Positions 44,497 through 53,381 of a DNA stretch of 64,000 bases are shown here, piece by piece. The stretch is from an uncultured Verrucomicrobiales bacterium (GTDB taxonomy: Bacteria; Verrucomicrobiota; Verrucomicrobiia; Verrucomicrobiales; Akkermansiaceae). The stretch is from NCBI GenBank assembly GCA_937928735.1, contig CALFVF010000001.1:124001-188000 (forward strand), in the 5' to 3' direction. The position numbers were made by a program, and so were the translations under genes. The notes under the pieces are model-generated. The model saw only the letters and a list, made by a program, of their open reading frames with translations, had not been told where the DNA came from and searched no databases. How positions within the stretch are numbered: the first letter of the stretch is position 1; every line of letters starts with the position of its first letter.

Positions 44497-47199
44497 CTAG
44501 GGAGATGGAGAAATGCTATCTTCTTCCCAGATCATGTGTTTGATGCTGAGCTCATTGGCAAGTGCTAGGGCTTCCTTAGAGCGTGGCCCTTCTCTCTGAG
44601 CGACTTGTCTGGCAATAGCGACTGCAGATCTCCATTGTTCAGCTTCTTGGAGAATACTTAGGGCGTCAAAGGCGCAGTTGTAGTACCAGTGCCATTCTAG
44701 GCTTTGTGGACTCTCTGTGATCTGGTTTTCTTGTTGGATGACACTCAGGTAGACGTCGAGGGCTTTGTCGAGTTGATCGATGCTTTCGTAGGTTTGACCT
44801 AAGAAATTGTGGAGCTTATTGCTCGTGTATTGGGAAAGGTCTGGTTGGTGAATTAATTCCTGATAGATTTGGATGGCTTTCTGGAAGTTGGCTCCTGTTT
44901 CAGCGGAAGGACGGCGGTAAGCGTCTGCTAGGAGTAGACCTAGGTCATGGCGAGTGGCTGGTGATTGAGCATTTGTGTAGTGCTTCTCTAGAGAAGACTT
45001 AGCACGCTCAATTTGATCGAGGTCTATGAGGATGCGGGCTTGTTGTATCACCGCGTCCTCGACGAGATGGTGTGTGCTCTCAGTAATACTCTCAAAAATA
45101 TCGATAGCTTCAATCAGTGATTGCGGCGTGTTCTCTGCCCTAGCTGCCATAGCATTGAAAAATAATGCGTATGTGTTCAGGGGGTGGTCAGGGGCTTCAA
45201 GGGTGAGTTTAGCAAGCACTTGACGAGCTTGATTGGGCTGGCCATTACGCATCATGGCTTCTCCCATGCGCAGGGTGATGTTAAAGAGTTCGGGGTGGTT
45301 TGGGTAGGCTTTTATGAAGCTTTCACTGATGAGGATGGCTTCTTCCCATTGGCTCTGAAGTTCTGCGAGTTTTATCTTGGTTTTTGTGAACTCGTAGCGC
45401 AGCCAATCACTATTGAGGCTTTCTTGGGCGAGCTCTAACTCTGTCTCAGCGAGAAGAGTTTCGATGGGTTGGGTTTCTAGGTATGCGGCAGCAAGTGCAA
45501 GCCGCGCATCAGTGTGCCTGGGGTGATCGTGGTGTTGAGTCAGGAAGAGATTCAGTGCGGTGCGAGCTTCTGGGTGTGAGCTGCGGTGCATCCAGAGTGC
45601 TTTTTCAAGCTCTAGTTGGGTGCGAAGCTCTTGATCTGAGATTTGTGAATAGCGGTCATCAAAGGCGGCTAAATTACCTTCTCGGAGGGAGGCGGAACTG
45701 GCGTTAATTGTGGCAGCTGTAGAGAGTTCTTTATCATGAGATTCTGAGGCGAGAGTGAAGGCAGCTCGTGCTTCTGCCCAGTGACTGGAGTCAGCTTCTA
45801 ATTGACCTTGGATGAATGCGGCAGCTTGTCTGAGTCTCGGGGATATGACGTTGGCCTGGAGGATTTCTAGGGTATTGAGTGAATGTTCTCTTTGCTCTGC
45901 GGCGAGTTGGATTCTTGCTGTTTCTAGGAGTGATCTTTGGGAGAGAATGTGAGTGGGGTACTGAGCTCGTAGGTAGGCTAGTAGGATAAGTGCACGAGAA
46001 TTCGCTCCTGCGATGTCTTGGGTGGAGGTGATGAGTGCTAGGTGGTAGAGGGAGGTAGCGGCGAGATCTGGGAATTGTATTTCCTCGCCACTGGAGGGTT
46101 CATAGAGTCCTAGAGATGCTGGGGGAGAGTCTTGGCGCAGAATTGTGGTGCCTGGGAGGAAAGTGCTCAGAGGAGGAGTGGGCTTGTTTGTGCTATTGCT
46201 GGGCTGTGGCTGGAGAAGGGAAGGGAGCGCCCACTCACTGAGTTGGGTGAAAATAGGGTGGTCGGGTGCTGGATTTTCTGGAATCCAGTGGGCAATTCGC
46301 TCAAGCATAGTGATGAGCATGGGAGAATCGGGGTGATTCTGGATGAATTCTGTCAGAGAGAGTGCTGCTTTTTCAGTTTCTCCGCTGGCAGCAAGTGTGT
46401 CTGCGAGTGCGAGGGCTGAGCCGTGGAAAATACGCTGACTAATGAAGGGAGGGGTTGTTTGTAAGTACTCGAAGAGAGCGAGAGCAAGATCATATTGTGA
46501 GCGCGCCAGATAACATTGACCTTGGAGGTATGTCTTCGCAATTAAGAGGGCCTTGTCTTCTGAGTCAGTGATTTGTTGGAGGTGATTCTGTGCGGTTTGG
46601 GCTTGGCCTTGTGAGAGCTCTAGCTCGGCGAGTAAAATGAATGCCGTGTGCTGGATGTTTGGATCATTGATTTCTACCGCTTTAGTGAGCTTGTCTGTGG
46701 CCTCAGGGATTTGGCCGAGAGATTGGTTTAGGCGTGCACTGGAGAGTAGAGAGTCGCCATAGTAGGGGTGATCGGGAGTAATGACTGAGAATGCCTCTGC
46801 TGCTTTTTCGTATTGTCCAGAGGCCGCTAGTGCTTGGGCTTGCCAGTAGGCTGCCTGGGGGTGCTGGAAGAGGTCTTTGTTTTTTAGTAGCGAAAGCGCG
46901 AGGGCGCCCTTACCTGCACGCACATTACTCTCGGCAATGCGCATCGCAATTTCAATTTGGGCCTCAGGGCTGAGGTTCGGGGTGGCGCGCGCCGTCTCGA
47001 AGCGCCTAGCGGCTTGCTCAGGTAAGAATGTGGCTAGTGCCGAGAGACCATTTTGATAGGAAGGGATCTTAGCGAGCTCTTCTTTGAGTCTTTGCTGCGG
47101 GGAGACATCCTGTGTTTGAGGGGCATTTTGCTGAGCGTGCACAAGTGTGCTGTGGCAGAGAGAGCTAAGAAGGATGGTACGCCAAATGGACATGTTCAA
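44497..47199 (-). CDS. secreted or periplasmic tetratricopeptide-repeat protein
   Basis: A 900-residue protein with a signal peptide ('ILLSSLCHSTLVHAQQ', cleavage after about residue 22) and then helical repeats over almost its whole length. Many repeats read as TPR-like pairs ('QALAASGQYEKAAEAFSVI', 'YLARSQYDLALALFEYL', 'AMMRNGQPNQARQVLAKL', 'GQTYESIDQLDKALDVYLSVI'). It likely acts as a scaffold for envelope protein assembly. No enzymatic domain was seen. The gene starts 41 bases after metA on the same strand and may share its transcript. Codon use and composition match neighbours. Confidence 0.85.
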   Translation of the reverse strand: MNMSIWRTILLSSLCHSTLVHAQQNAPQTQDVSPQQRLKEELAKIPSYQNGLSALATFLPEQAARRFETARATPNLSPEAQIEIAMRIAESNVRAGKGALALSLLKNKDLFQHPQAAYWQAQALAASGQYEKAAEAFSVITPDHPYYGDSLLSSARLNQSLGQIPEATDKLTKAVEINDPNIQHTAFILLAELELSQGQAQTAQNHLQQITDSEDKALLIAKTYLQGQCYLARSQYDLALALFEYLQTTPPFISQRIFHGSALALADTLAASGETEKAALSLTEFIQNHPDSPMLITMLERIAHWIPENPAPDHPIFTQLSEWALPSLLQPQPSNSTNKPTPPLSTFLPGTTILRQDSPPASLGLYEPSSGEEIQFPDLAATSLYHLALITSTQDIAGANSRALILLAYLRAQYPTHILSQRSLLETARIQLAAEQREHSLNTLEILQANVISPRLRQAAAFIQGQLEADSSHWAEARAAFTLASESHDKELSTAATINASSASLREGNLAAFDDRYSQISDQELRTQLELEKALWMHRSSHPEARTALNLFLTQHHDHPRHTDARLALAAAYLETQPIETLLAETELELAQESLNSDWLRYEFTKTKIKLAELQSQWEEAILISESFIKAYPNHPELFNITLRMGEAMMRNGQPNQARQVLAKLTLEAPDHPLNTYALFFNAMAARAENTPQSLIEAIDIFESITESTHHLVEDAVIQQARILIDLDQIERAKSSLEKHYTNAQSPATRHDLGLLLADAYRRPSAETGANFQKAIQIYQELIHQPDLSQYTSNKLHNFLGQTYESIDQLDKALDVYLSVIQQENQITESPQSLEWHWYYNCAFDALSILQEAEQWRSAVAIARQVAQREGPRSKEALALANELSIKHMIWEEDSISPSP

Positions 47200-47240
47200 T
47201 CAATGTACTAAGTTCCTTCTCAGAGGCAAGTGAGCAGTCT

Positions 47241-48188
47241 TTAATCTTTAGTAATGACAGCACGATGATGCCGATCCTTGATCTGAGTGAGCTCAAATGG
47301 CGTGTCTTGGTAGAGCTCATTAATGAAATTATTAAAGAGCAAGAAGGCATAGGGTCGCCAACGATTGATAGGCTCTAGGCTATCGTCGTCATCTGGGTAG
47401 TAGTTTTCGGGGATAGGGGTGGTCACGCCGGCGTCCTTATCTCTTAAGTATTCCTGACCCAGGGTGTCTGCGTCATACTCGAGGTGATTGAGGATAAATA
47501 AATCTCCACTTCGCTGGCAGCGAGCCATACCCACACCAGACTGCTCGGATTCTGCGAGAACGGTGAGCCCTGCCTCTGTGATGTCCTCGAAACGATTCGC
47601 CGTGTAGCGGGAGACAGGCATGGGGAAGCGATCTATAAATCCCTGCATCAGCCTAGTTCCAGAGTCTTGCCTTAAGCGGTGGTCGTAGACTCCAAAGAGC
47701 TTTTTTTTGATCGGATATTTTTCGACATTGTAGAGCACTTTCATGAGGGACTGGGCTCCCCAGCAGATACCGAGGCGGCGAAACACATGGGTGCGAGACC
47801 ACTGGATGATGTCTTTGAGCTCTTGCCAGTATTTGACATCCTCGAAGGGCAGGGTCTCGATGGGTGCTCCGGTGACAATAAGAGCATCGTAGAACTCATC
47901 GCGAATGTCATCGAGAGTGCGGTAGAATTCAATTAAGTGGTCTTTGCCCGTGTTCTTTGGAGTGTAGCTCGCCGTTGTCATGAGGGTGAGCTCGACTTGC
48001 AGGGGAGACGCCCCCAGTAGGCGCGCGTACTGGATCTCAGTTTGTACCTTTTTGGGCATCAAGTTGAGAAGAAGCACCTTCATCGGGCGAATGTCTTGGA
48101 GGGCAGCACTGGTGCTATCAATCAGGTCAACGTCCTCAGCTTGTAGTGTCTCTCTGGCTGGAAGGGTGTCTGGAATTTTGATGGGCAT
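47241..48188 (-). CDS. metA: homoserine O-acyltransferase MetA, predicted to use acetyl-CoA
   Basis: Acylates homoserine at the start of methionine synthesis. The 315-residue length is typical. The catalytic residues are C142 in 'LGICWGAQ', H235 and E237 in 'LNHLEYD'. Residue 111 is Glu ('TGAPIETLPFEDV'). In this family Glu at 111 goes with acetyl-CoA and Gly with succinyl-CoA, so O-acetylhomoserine is the likely product despite the usual family name of succinyltransferase. No metB, metY or S-adenosylmethionine riboswitch was seen. It follows the acyltransferase gene by 5 bases. Confidence 0.95.
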   Translation of the reverse strand: MPIKIPDTLPARETLQAEDVDLIDSTSAALQDIRPMKVLLLNLMPKKVQTEIQYARLLGASPLQVELTLMTTASYTPKNTGKDHLIEFYRTLDDIRDEFYDALIVTGAPIETLPFEDVKYWQELKDIIQWSRTHVFRRLGICWGAQSLMKVLYNVEKYPIKKKLFGVYDHRLRQDSGTRLMQGFIDRFPMPVSRYTANRFEDITEAGLTVLAESEQSGVGMARCQRSGDLFILNHLEYDADTLGQEYLRDKDAGVTTPIPENYYPDDDDSLEPINRWRPYAFLLFNNFINELYQDTPFELTQIKDRHHRAVITKD

Positions 48189-48193
48189 AGTGC

Positions 48194-48997
48194 TTAGTGG
48201 GGCTGAATTTGGTAGACAGAGTGGCGCAAGTAAGCGGTGGGATCGTCCTGAGCCGCTAATTCCTGCGCAGAAATGAGAGGGCCGCCGGTGCAGGAAATCG
48301 TCAAATTAGGGCGGTTGAGAAAACAGCGCAGTAGCAGAGTGGTGCGAATGAGTTTACTCAATGCCCCTGGGAGCTGAAACCACCAGGGATTCGCCTCGTG
48401 ATATTTGATGGGGAGTACTGGAACTCCTGCTTTGATGGCAATTTTAGCAATATGCTCAGACCAAGTAGAATCAGTGATCGCTCCGTGGTCTTTTTGGAAA
48501 TGAGAGACGGAGCCGGCTGGGAAGACGGCGATAGCGCCTCCTTCCTTAAGGTGCTTGAGGGTGGTGCGTAGCGTCGGTAGGTTCTGCTTCACGGCATCTG
48601 GCTCACCAAAGATAAGAAGAGGAAGTAATTTCCCCTCCATTCCTGGAGTTTTTGCCAAGGTCGCATTTGCCAGTGTCTTTAGGTCAGGGCGAATCGAGGA
48701 GCAGAGAGAAATGAGTGAAATCGCATCGGCAACTCCTAGAGGGTGATTGGCAATGATCATAATCCCACCCTTGGAGGGAATCTGCTGCGCTACATTGGCG
48801 TGATCAAGGTGGACACCATTGAGCTCTAAGACTCGACGAAAAGGATTCTCAGGAGACTGCTGAGCTCCGAGATGAGCCATCTGGCGCATCTTGGTGATGC
48901 CAATGAGGCGTTCTGCCCACCCACGCCACTGCGCGCGGCGGCCTTCCCCTTTGAGCCACGGGAGGTTTTTGGTGATGTCCAGAAACTGGTGTTCCAT
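48194..48997 (-). CDS. lysophospholipid acyltransferase family protein (PlsC-like)
   Basis: A 267-residue glycerolipid acyltransferase-like protein. The catalytic motif is 'IIANHPLGVADAIS' with an H-x5-D spacing, used by the hemolysin-type acyltransferase subgroup rather than the HX4D of classical PlsC. A second block is 'LPLLIFGEPDAV', a third 'GGAIAVFPAGSVS' (the acyl-acceptor E/P-G motif as 'FPAGS'), and 'GVPVLPIKYHEANPWW' a fourth. It probably makes or remodels a lipid with an acyl chain. It begins the minus-strand run with metA and the TPR protein, but no metabolic link is known. Confidence 0.82.
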   Translation of the reverse strand: MEHQFLDITKNLPWLKGEGRRAQWRGWAERLIGITKMRQMAHLGAQQSPENPFRRVLELNGVHLDHANVAQQIPSKGGIMIIANHPLGVADAISLISLCSSIRPDLKTLANATLAKTPGMEGKLLPLLIFGEPDAVKQNLPTLRTTLKHLKEGGAIAVFPAGSVSHFQKDHGAITDSTWSEHIAKIAIKAGVPVLPIKYHEANPWWFQLPGALSKLIRTTLLLRCFLNRPNLTISCTGGPLISAQELAAQDDPTAYLRHSVYQIQPH

Positions 48998-49191
48998 GCG
49001 GGAGTGTTTCGCTCAGGGGGAGAATATTCAAGTTATTTGCGGAGTATTTCTGTTCTAAAAGAAAGCTTCAGAAGGTGTCTTCGAGCTCCAGGTTACCGAA
49101 AATGCCCTAAATTGCTAAAAACTGAGAGTTCTTCTAGGAATGGTGACAGTTCCCTCTTGATATTCCTCGGTGAGAGCGAGATGCTGCCGCA

Positions 49192-50694
49192 GTGAAGGAC
49201 TTGCCAGTCAAACCGACTCTAGAGACATTCTGTCAACTCGCAGGACAAGGAAATGTCGTGCCCGTACACGCCCAGCTGGCGGCTGATTTTGAGACGCCGC
49301 TTTCTGCCTACGCGAAACTGGTGGAGCAAGGAGGTGCGTTTTTATTTGAGAGTGCTGAGAGCACAGATGCGAGTGGACGCTATTCGATCATGGGGACGCG
49401 ACCCAGAGCGATGTTTATCGCCCAAGGGAAGACCATTAGCTATACAGAGGGAACGGAGAGTCGCTTCTGGGAGGCTCAGCAAGATGTGCTCGCAGAGCTC
49501 GAGCAGCTCATGGCGAAGTATCAGCCAGTCACCCATGATGGCGCACCTCCCTTCTATGGCGGGGCGGTTGGCTACCTTGGCTATGATGCCGTGTCGCAGT
49601 TTGAGCCCGTGATAGCGGCCAATGAACGCGATGATCTGGGGCTGCCTGATGCTGTCTTTATGCTCGCGGACACTGCTCTCGTGTTTGATCACCGTCTGCG
49701 CAGGGTTCTAGTGGTTGCCAATGCGTTTTTAGATGATTTTTTGACACCAGAGGAAGCTTACGCTGATGCGAATAGGCGAATTGCCGAGATGCTCGAAAAA
49801 CTCGACGAGCCAATTCATGTCAAACCTCTCAATGGCCTAGCAGACTATGAGGCTCCTGAGCTTGTGAGTAATACCACCCAGCAGGAATACGAGGGTATGG
49901 TAAAAAAGGCGAAGGAATATATCGCTGCCGGAGATGTCTTTCAGGTTGTGCCCAGTCAGCGCTTTGAGGTGCCCTTTGAGGGATCACCGATTTCACTCTA
50001 CCGTGCTCTGCGCCATGTGAATCCCTCCCCCTATATGTTCATTCTCCAACTCGATGATTTTTCACTAGTAGGAAGCTCCCCTGAGGTGCATGTACGAGCG
50101 ATTCAGGGACGTATTGATATTCGACCGATTGCAGGCACTCGCTGGAGAGGTGCCACTGCCGAGGAAGATGACGAACTTGCTGCGGATTTATTAGCGGATG
50201 GGAAAGAATGTGCTGAGCATCTGATGCTGGTGGATCTGGCGCGCAATGATGTCGGCAGAATCGCCAAGCACGGCAGTGTGAGTGTGGATGACTTCATGAT
50301 TGTAGAGCGCTACAGCCACGTCATGCATATTGTGTCAAATGTTCACGGAGATCTATCGGATAAGCACACAGCCTACGACGCGCTGCGCTCGACATTTCCA
50401 GCGGGAACTGTCAGTGGAGCTCCAAAGATTCGCGCGATGCAAATCATCAATGAGTTAGAAAAGAATAAACGCTGCTCCTACTCAGGGGCTGTTGGGTACT
50501 TTGGCTGGGATGGGGGGCATGATTCTTGCATCGCACTGAGAACTTGCCTGCTAAAAGACGGGAAGGCCTATGTGCAGGCAGGAGCAGGAGTCGTGGCTGA
50601 TAGTGATCCGACATATGAGTATGAGGAAACTAGGAATAAAGCCATGGGCATGCTGCGTGCGATCGCTCTAGCAAAAACAATTACAGAAGAATAA
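49192..50694 (+). CDS. trpE: anthranilate synthase component I
   Basis: Converts chorismate to anthranilate with ammonia supplied by TrpG. The product is 500 residues. The start is GTG at 49192, beginning 'VKDLPVKPTLE'. An N-terminal domain with the Trp-binding 'LLESAES'-like segment ('FLFESAEST', about 43) indicates feedback control by tryptophan. The chorismate-binding domain has 'GDVFQVVPSQRF' (about 246), 'LVGSSPEVHVR', 'RPIAGTRWRG' (about 308), 'HLMLVDLARNDVGR' (about 343), 'GTVSGAPKIRAMQ' (about 406) and 'GAVGYFGWDG'. trpG follows after 3 bases. No trp leader peptide or tandem Trp codons were seen upstream. Confidence 0.95.
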   Translation: MKDLPVKPTLETFCQLAGQGNVVPVHAQLAADFETPLSAYAKLVEQGGAFLFESAESTDASGRYSIMGTRPRAMFIAQGKTISYTEGTESRFWEAQQDVLAELEQLMAKYQPVTHDGAPPFYGGAVGYLGYDAVSQFEPVIAANERDDLGLPDAVFMLADTALVFDHRLRRVLVVANAFLDDFLTPEEAYADANRRIAEMLEKLDEPIHVKPLNGLADYEAPELVSNTTQQEYEGMVKKAKEYIAAGDVFQVVPSQRFEVPFEGSPISLYRALRHVNPSPYMFILQLDDFSLVGSSPEVHVRAIQGRIDIRPIAGTRWRGATAEEDDELAADLLADGKECAEHLMLVDLARNDVGRIAKHGSVSVDDFMIVERYSHVMHIVSNVHGDLSDKHTAYDALRSTFPAGTVSGAPKIRAMQIINELEKNKRCSYSGAVGYFGWDGGHDSCIALRTCLLKDGKAYVQAGAGVVADSDPTYEYEETRNKAMGMLRAIALAKTITEE

Positions 50695-50697
50695 GCG

Positions 50698-51270
50698 ATG
50701 TTACTAGTGATTGATAATTACGACTCATTCACCTATAACTTAGTCCAGTACTTTGGCGAGTTAGGGGCAGAAATGAAAGTGGTGCGCAATGATGAGATAT
50801 CTGTGGCCGATATTGAGAGCCTAGCGCCCGACCATATTCTGATCTCACCAGGACCTTGCACACCCAAGGAAGCTGGTATTAGCTGCCAAGTTATTGAGCA
50901 ATACGGAGGAGAAATCCCGATTCTAGGAGTGTGTCTAGGGCACCAGAGCATCGGGCAGGTCTTTGGCGGTGAGGTTGTGCGAGCTCAGCAGCTGATGCAC
51001 GGGAAGACCTCAGAGGTTTATCATGAAGCTCAGAGTGTGTTTCGAGGCTTGCCGAGTCCATTTCAAGCAACTCGCTATCATTCACTGGTGATTGCACCCG
51101 AGTCTCTACCAGAGAGTCTAGAGGTGACAGCGAGAACAGAGGACGGAGTGATCATGGGGGTGCAGCATAAAACGAAATGTATTCACGGGGTGCAGTTTCA
51201 CCCTGAGTCCATTCTAACAGATCACGGCAAAGCCATATTACAGAATTTTCTGGATATGAAAGCATCCTAA
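50698..51270 (+). CDS. trpG: anthranilate synthase component II (glutamine amidotransferase)
   Basis: Supplies ammonia from glutamine to TrpE. The 190 residues form a class I glutamine amidotransferase: '[14 protein letters not shown]' at the start, '[11 protein letters not shown]' (about 50-60), the nucleophile C79 in 'LGVCLGHQ', and His and Glu in 'GVQFHPES' (about 167-174). A PabA role in folate synthesis is also possible, since single amidotransferases often serve both, but direct linkage to trpE favours TrpG. It is 3 bases after trpE and 5 bases before the next gene. Confidence 0.94.
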   Translation: MLLVIDNYDSFTYNLVQYFGELGAEMKVVRNDEISVADIESLAPDHILISPGPCTPKEAGISCQVIEQYGGEIPILGVCLGHQSIGQVFGGEVVRAQQLMHGKTSEVYHEAQSVFRGLPSPFQATRYHSLVIAPESLPESLEVTARTEDGVIMGVQHKTKCIHGVQFHPESILTDHGKAILQNFLDMKAS

Positions 51271-51275
51271 GTTCC

Positions 51276-52550
51276 ATGCCAGCACTGACTCAGCAAGATT
51301 TGTTAGGTTCTTTGCCTGAGAAAGGTCTCAGAGAAGGGGCGAGCTGGTTGTTCTCTCCAAAGCCCTTTGAGCTGACAAAGCGTGAAGCGCGTAAAATGAT
51401 GAGCTTGGGGCACCCGTTGGCGCAATTTCAGAAAATCTCAGACTCGATCTATCAGCGCAGTCGCAGAGGCCAGCTGCCGCAGTGGATCGCAGAGCTCCTA
51501 GATGCTGGGAAGCCGGATTGGCTAGTTGAGGCGCAGAGTGATATCAAATTACAGTCTGCCTTGCCGCAGGTGATTCGGCCTGATTTGATTCTAACTGAGC
51601 AAGGCTACGCTCTAACAGAATTAGATAGTGTACCTGGAGGTATGGGTGTGACAGCATGGCTGAGTCAGGTCTATGCAAAAGTGGGCTATGATGTTCTGGG
51701 TGGAGGTTCTGGTATAGTGGAGGGCTTTAGGCGAATACTCCCTGAGGGCGGGCAAGTGCTTGTGAGTGAGGAGTCCGCAGATTACCGACCAGAGATGCAG
51801 TGGCTCGTGGATCAGTTAGGTGCTAACTACTCGATGCGGTGTGCCGAGGCTGAGAGTGTTGATGAAGGGGCTATTTATCGGTTCTTTGAGTGGTTTGACT
51901 GGAAAAATATACCCTTAGCTAAGCCCTTAGCTGCTAGAGGGAATATCACTCCTCCTTGCAAACCTCATTTAGAAGAAAAGCTGTGGTTAGCTCTCCTCTG
52001 GTCACCGGCACTGCGCGAACTCTGGAAGAGAGAGCTAAGAGGGTCTCATCTAGCGAGATTGCAGGAAATGATTCCCTATGGCTGGGTGGTTGATCCCGCA
52101 GAACTACCACCCCATGCGGCTCTGCCTAAGCTCGATGTGCAGACATGGCAAGAGGTCGCTAGCTTTAGCCAGCGAGAGCGAGAGCTTGTGTTAAAAATCA
52201 GTGGCTTTCATGAACTTGCCTGGGGGTCGAGAGGTGTGCACATTGGGCATGATCTTTCTAGTAAAGAGTGGAAGGGGGCTATGTTGAGCGCTATTGCTCA
52301 ATTTAAAAATTCTCCATGGATGTTGCAGGAATTTCATTCAGGGAGAATCGTTGAGCATCCTTATTTTGATCCTGAAACTGGCGAAGAACGTATGATGCAG
52401 GGCCGGGTGCGGTTGTGTCCGTATTTCTTCAAAGATGGGGAGGGTGTGACTGAGTTCGGAGGTGCGCTAGCGACCATTGTGCCTGCTGATAAGAAGAAAA
52501 TACATGGCATGAAAGATGGGATTCTTGTGCCGTGCTGTCTTGCTCACTAA
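51276..52550 (+). CDS. unidentified protein in the trpEG operon, possibly ATP-grasp-like
   Basis: A 424-residue soluble protein of unknown function. The stretch 'LTELDSVPGGMGVTAWLSQVY' (about 112-132) and 'GGQVLVSEESADYRPEM' recall circularly permuted ATP-grasp and glutathionylspermidine-synthase-like enzymes. Near the C-terminus 'PWMLQEFHSGRIVEHPYF' followed by 'RVRLCPYFF' and 'EFGGALATIVPADKKKIHGMKDG' could be the metal-binding and ATP-lid end. No motif is strong enough to name an enzyme. It is only 5 bases after trpG, so co-translation is likely. It may ligate an amino acid or be a passenger of the operon; this is inference. Confidence 0.6.
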   Translation: MPALTQQDLLGSLPEKGLREGASWLFSPKPFELTKREARKMMSLGHPLAQFQKISDSIYQRSRRGQLPQWIAELLDAGKPDWLVEAQSDIKLQSALPQVIRPDLILTEQGYALTELDSVPGGMGVTAWLSQVYAKVGYDVLGGGSGIVEGFRRILPEGGQVLVSEESADYRPEMQWLVDQLGANYSMRCAEAESVDEGAIYRFFEWFDWKNIPLAKPLAARGNITPPCKPHLEEKLWLALLWSPALRELWKRELRGSHLARLQEMIPYGWVVDPAELPPHAALPKLDVQTWQEVASFSQRERELVLKISGFHELAWGSRGVHIGHDLSSKEWKGAMLSAIAQFKNSPWMLQEFHSGRIVEHPYFDPETGEERMMQGRVRLCPYFFKDGEGVTEFGGALATIVPADKKKIHGMKDGILVPCCLAH

Positions 52551-52654
52551 ATTTGTTCGTGTTTGTGCTATGTTCTTGAATTGGATTTCCATTGAAATAC
52601 GGCGAAAATTTCTCCATAACTCAGCCCTCTCAAACACACAAATACACAAAAATT

Positions 52655-53071
52655 ATGTTAAAGGAATTTAAAGAGTTTGCCTTCAAAGGTAACATTGTGG
52701 ACATGGCTGTAGGCTTCATACTAGGAGCTGGATTCACAACAGTGGTGAAATCCTTGGTGTCAAATATCATTATGCCTCCACTTGGGCTGCTGATGGGTGG
52801 CGTTGACTTCAAGTCGATGAAATATGTAATTCAAGAAGCAGCCGTTGGGCAAGATGGGAAAGAAGAAGCCGCTGAAGTCGCGATCGCTTACGGGCAGTTT
52901 ATTGATGATGCTGTCGCTTTTTGTATGCTTGCCTTTGTTGTCTTTTTGATTGTGAAAAAATTCATAGCAGGATTAGCCAAGAAGAAGGAAGAAGCACCCA
53001 AAGAGCCAGCAAAGCCCTCAGAGGAAGTTGTTCTTCTCACAGAGATTCGTGACGCATTAGCGAAGCAGTAA
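52655..53071 (+). CDS. mscL: large-conductance mechanosensitive channel
   Basis: Homopentameric channel that opens under extreme turgor after hypo-osmotic shock. The ATG at 52655 gives 138 residues and the family-typical start 'MLKEFKEFAFKGNIVDMAVG'; an upstream in-frame ATG would add 21 unrelated residues. TM1 is about 15-40 with the Gly-rich packing segment 'GFILGAGF', TM2 about 82-103 ('AFCMLAFVVFLIVKKF'), then the basic/acidic helical C-terminal bundle (about 108-138). The periplasmic loop holds 'DFKSMKYVI'. Relevant to life in salt water. Strong hairpin downstream. Confidence 0.95.
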   Translation: MLKEFKEFAFKGNIVDMAVGFILGAGFTTVVKSLVSNIIMPPLGLLMGGVDFKSMKYVIQEAAVGQDGKEEAAEVAIAYGQFIDDAVAFCMLAFVVFLIVKKFIAGLAKKKEEAPKEPAKPSEEVVLLTEIRDALAKQ

Positions 53072-53113
53072 TCAAAAGGTATCAGAGTAGCGAAGAATAA
53101 AAAATCTGCGCTA

Positions 53114-53150
53114 CATTTATAGGAGAGGCGAAGTGTTTCTCCTATAAATG
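53114..53150. terminator. perfect hairpin downstream of mscL
   Basis: A perfect 13-bp stem (53114-53126 with 53138-53150) with an 11-base loop, 42 bases after the mscL stop. There is no T-tract, so it may be a Rho-type or 3'-protecting structure. Confidence 0.65.
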
Positions 53151-53381
53151 ATTCCAATAGTACTATTTGAACTCACGTAGTTGTGACTACTTAAAGTGGA
53201 GTTGATAGCTTGCTTGAAATTAGTATAAAATAAGCAAGTATATGTAATTTTATTGTGTAATCTATCAGATTTTCAGCGAGGTTTTAACGAATTGCGGCAA
53301 TTCTCGAATCGAAGCCTATTAACCTTGACTTTATACACTTTTGAGAGCTAATTAGCGCCAGATTACATATAGAACAACTAC
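53151..53381 (+). promoter_or_regulatory. intergenic region with a candidate promoter for the DUF1800 gene
   Basis: An A+T-rich region without genes. TTGACT (53325-53330), an 18-base spacer and TAATTA (53349-53354) form a plausible sigma-70-type promoter, giving a leader of about 20 bases before the ATG at 53382. The -35 and -10 are similar to those proposed upstream of rpoB. Confidence 0.4.
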
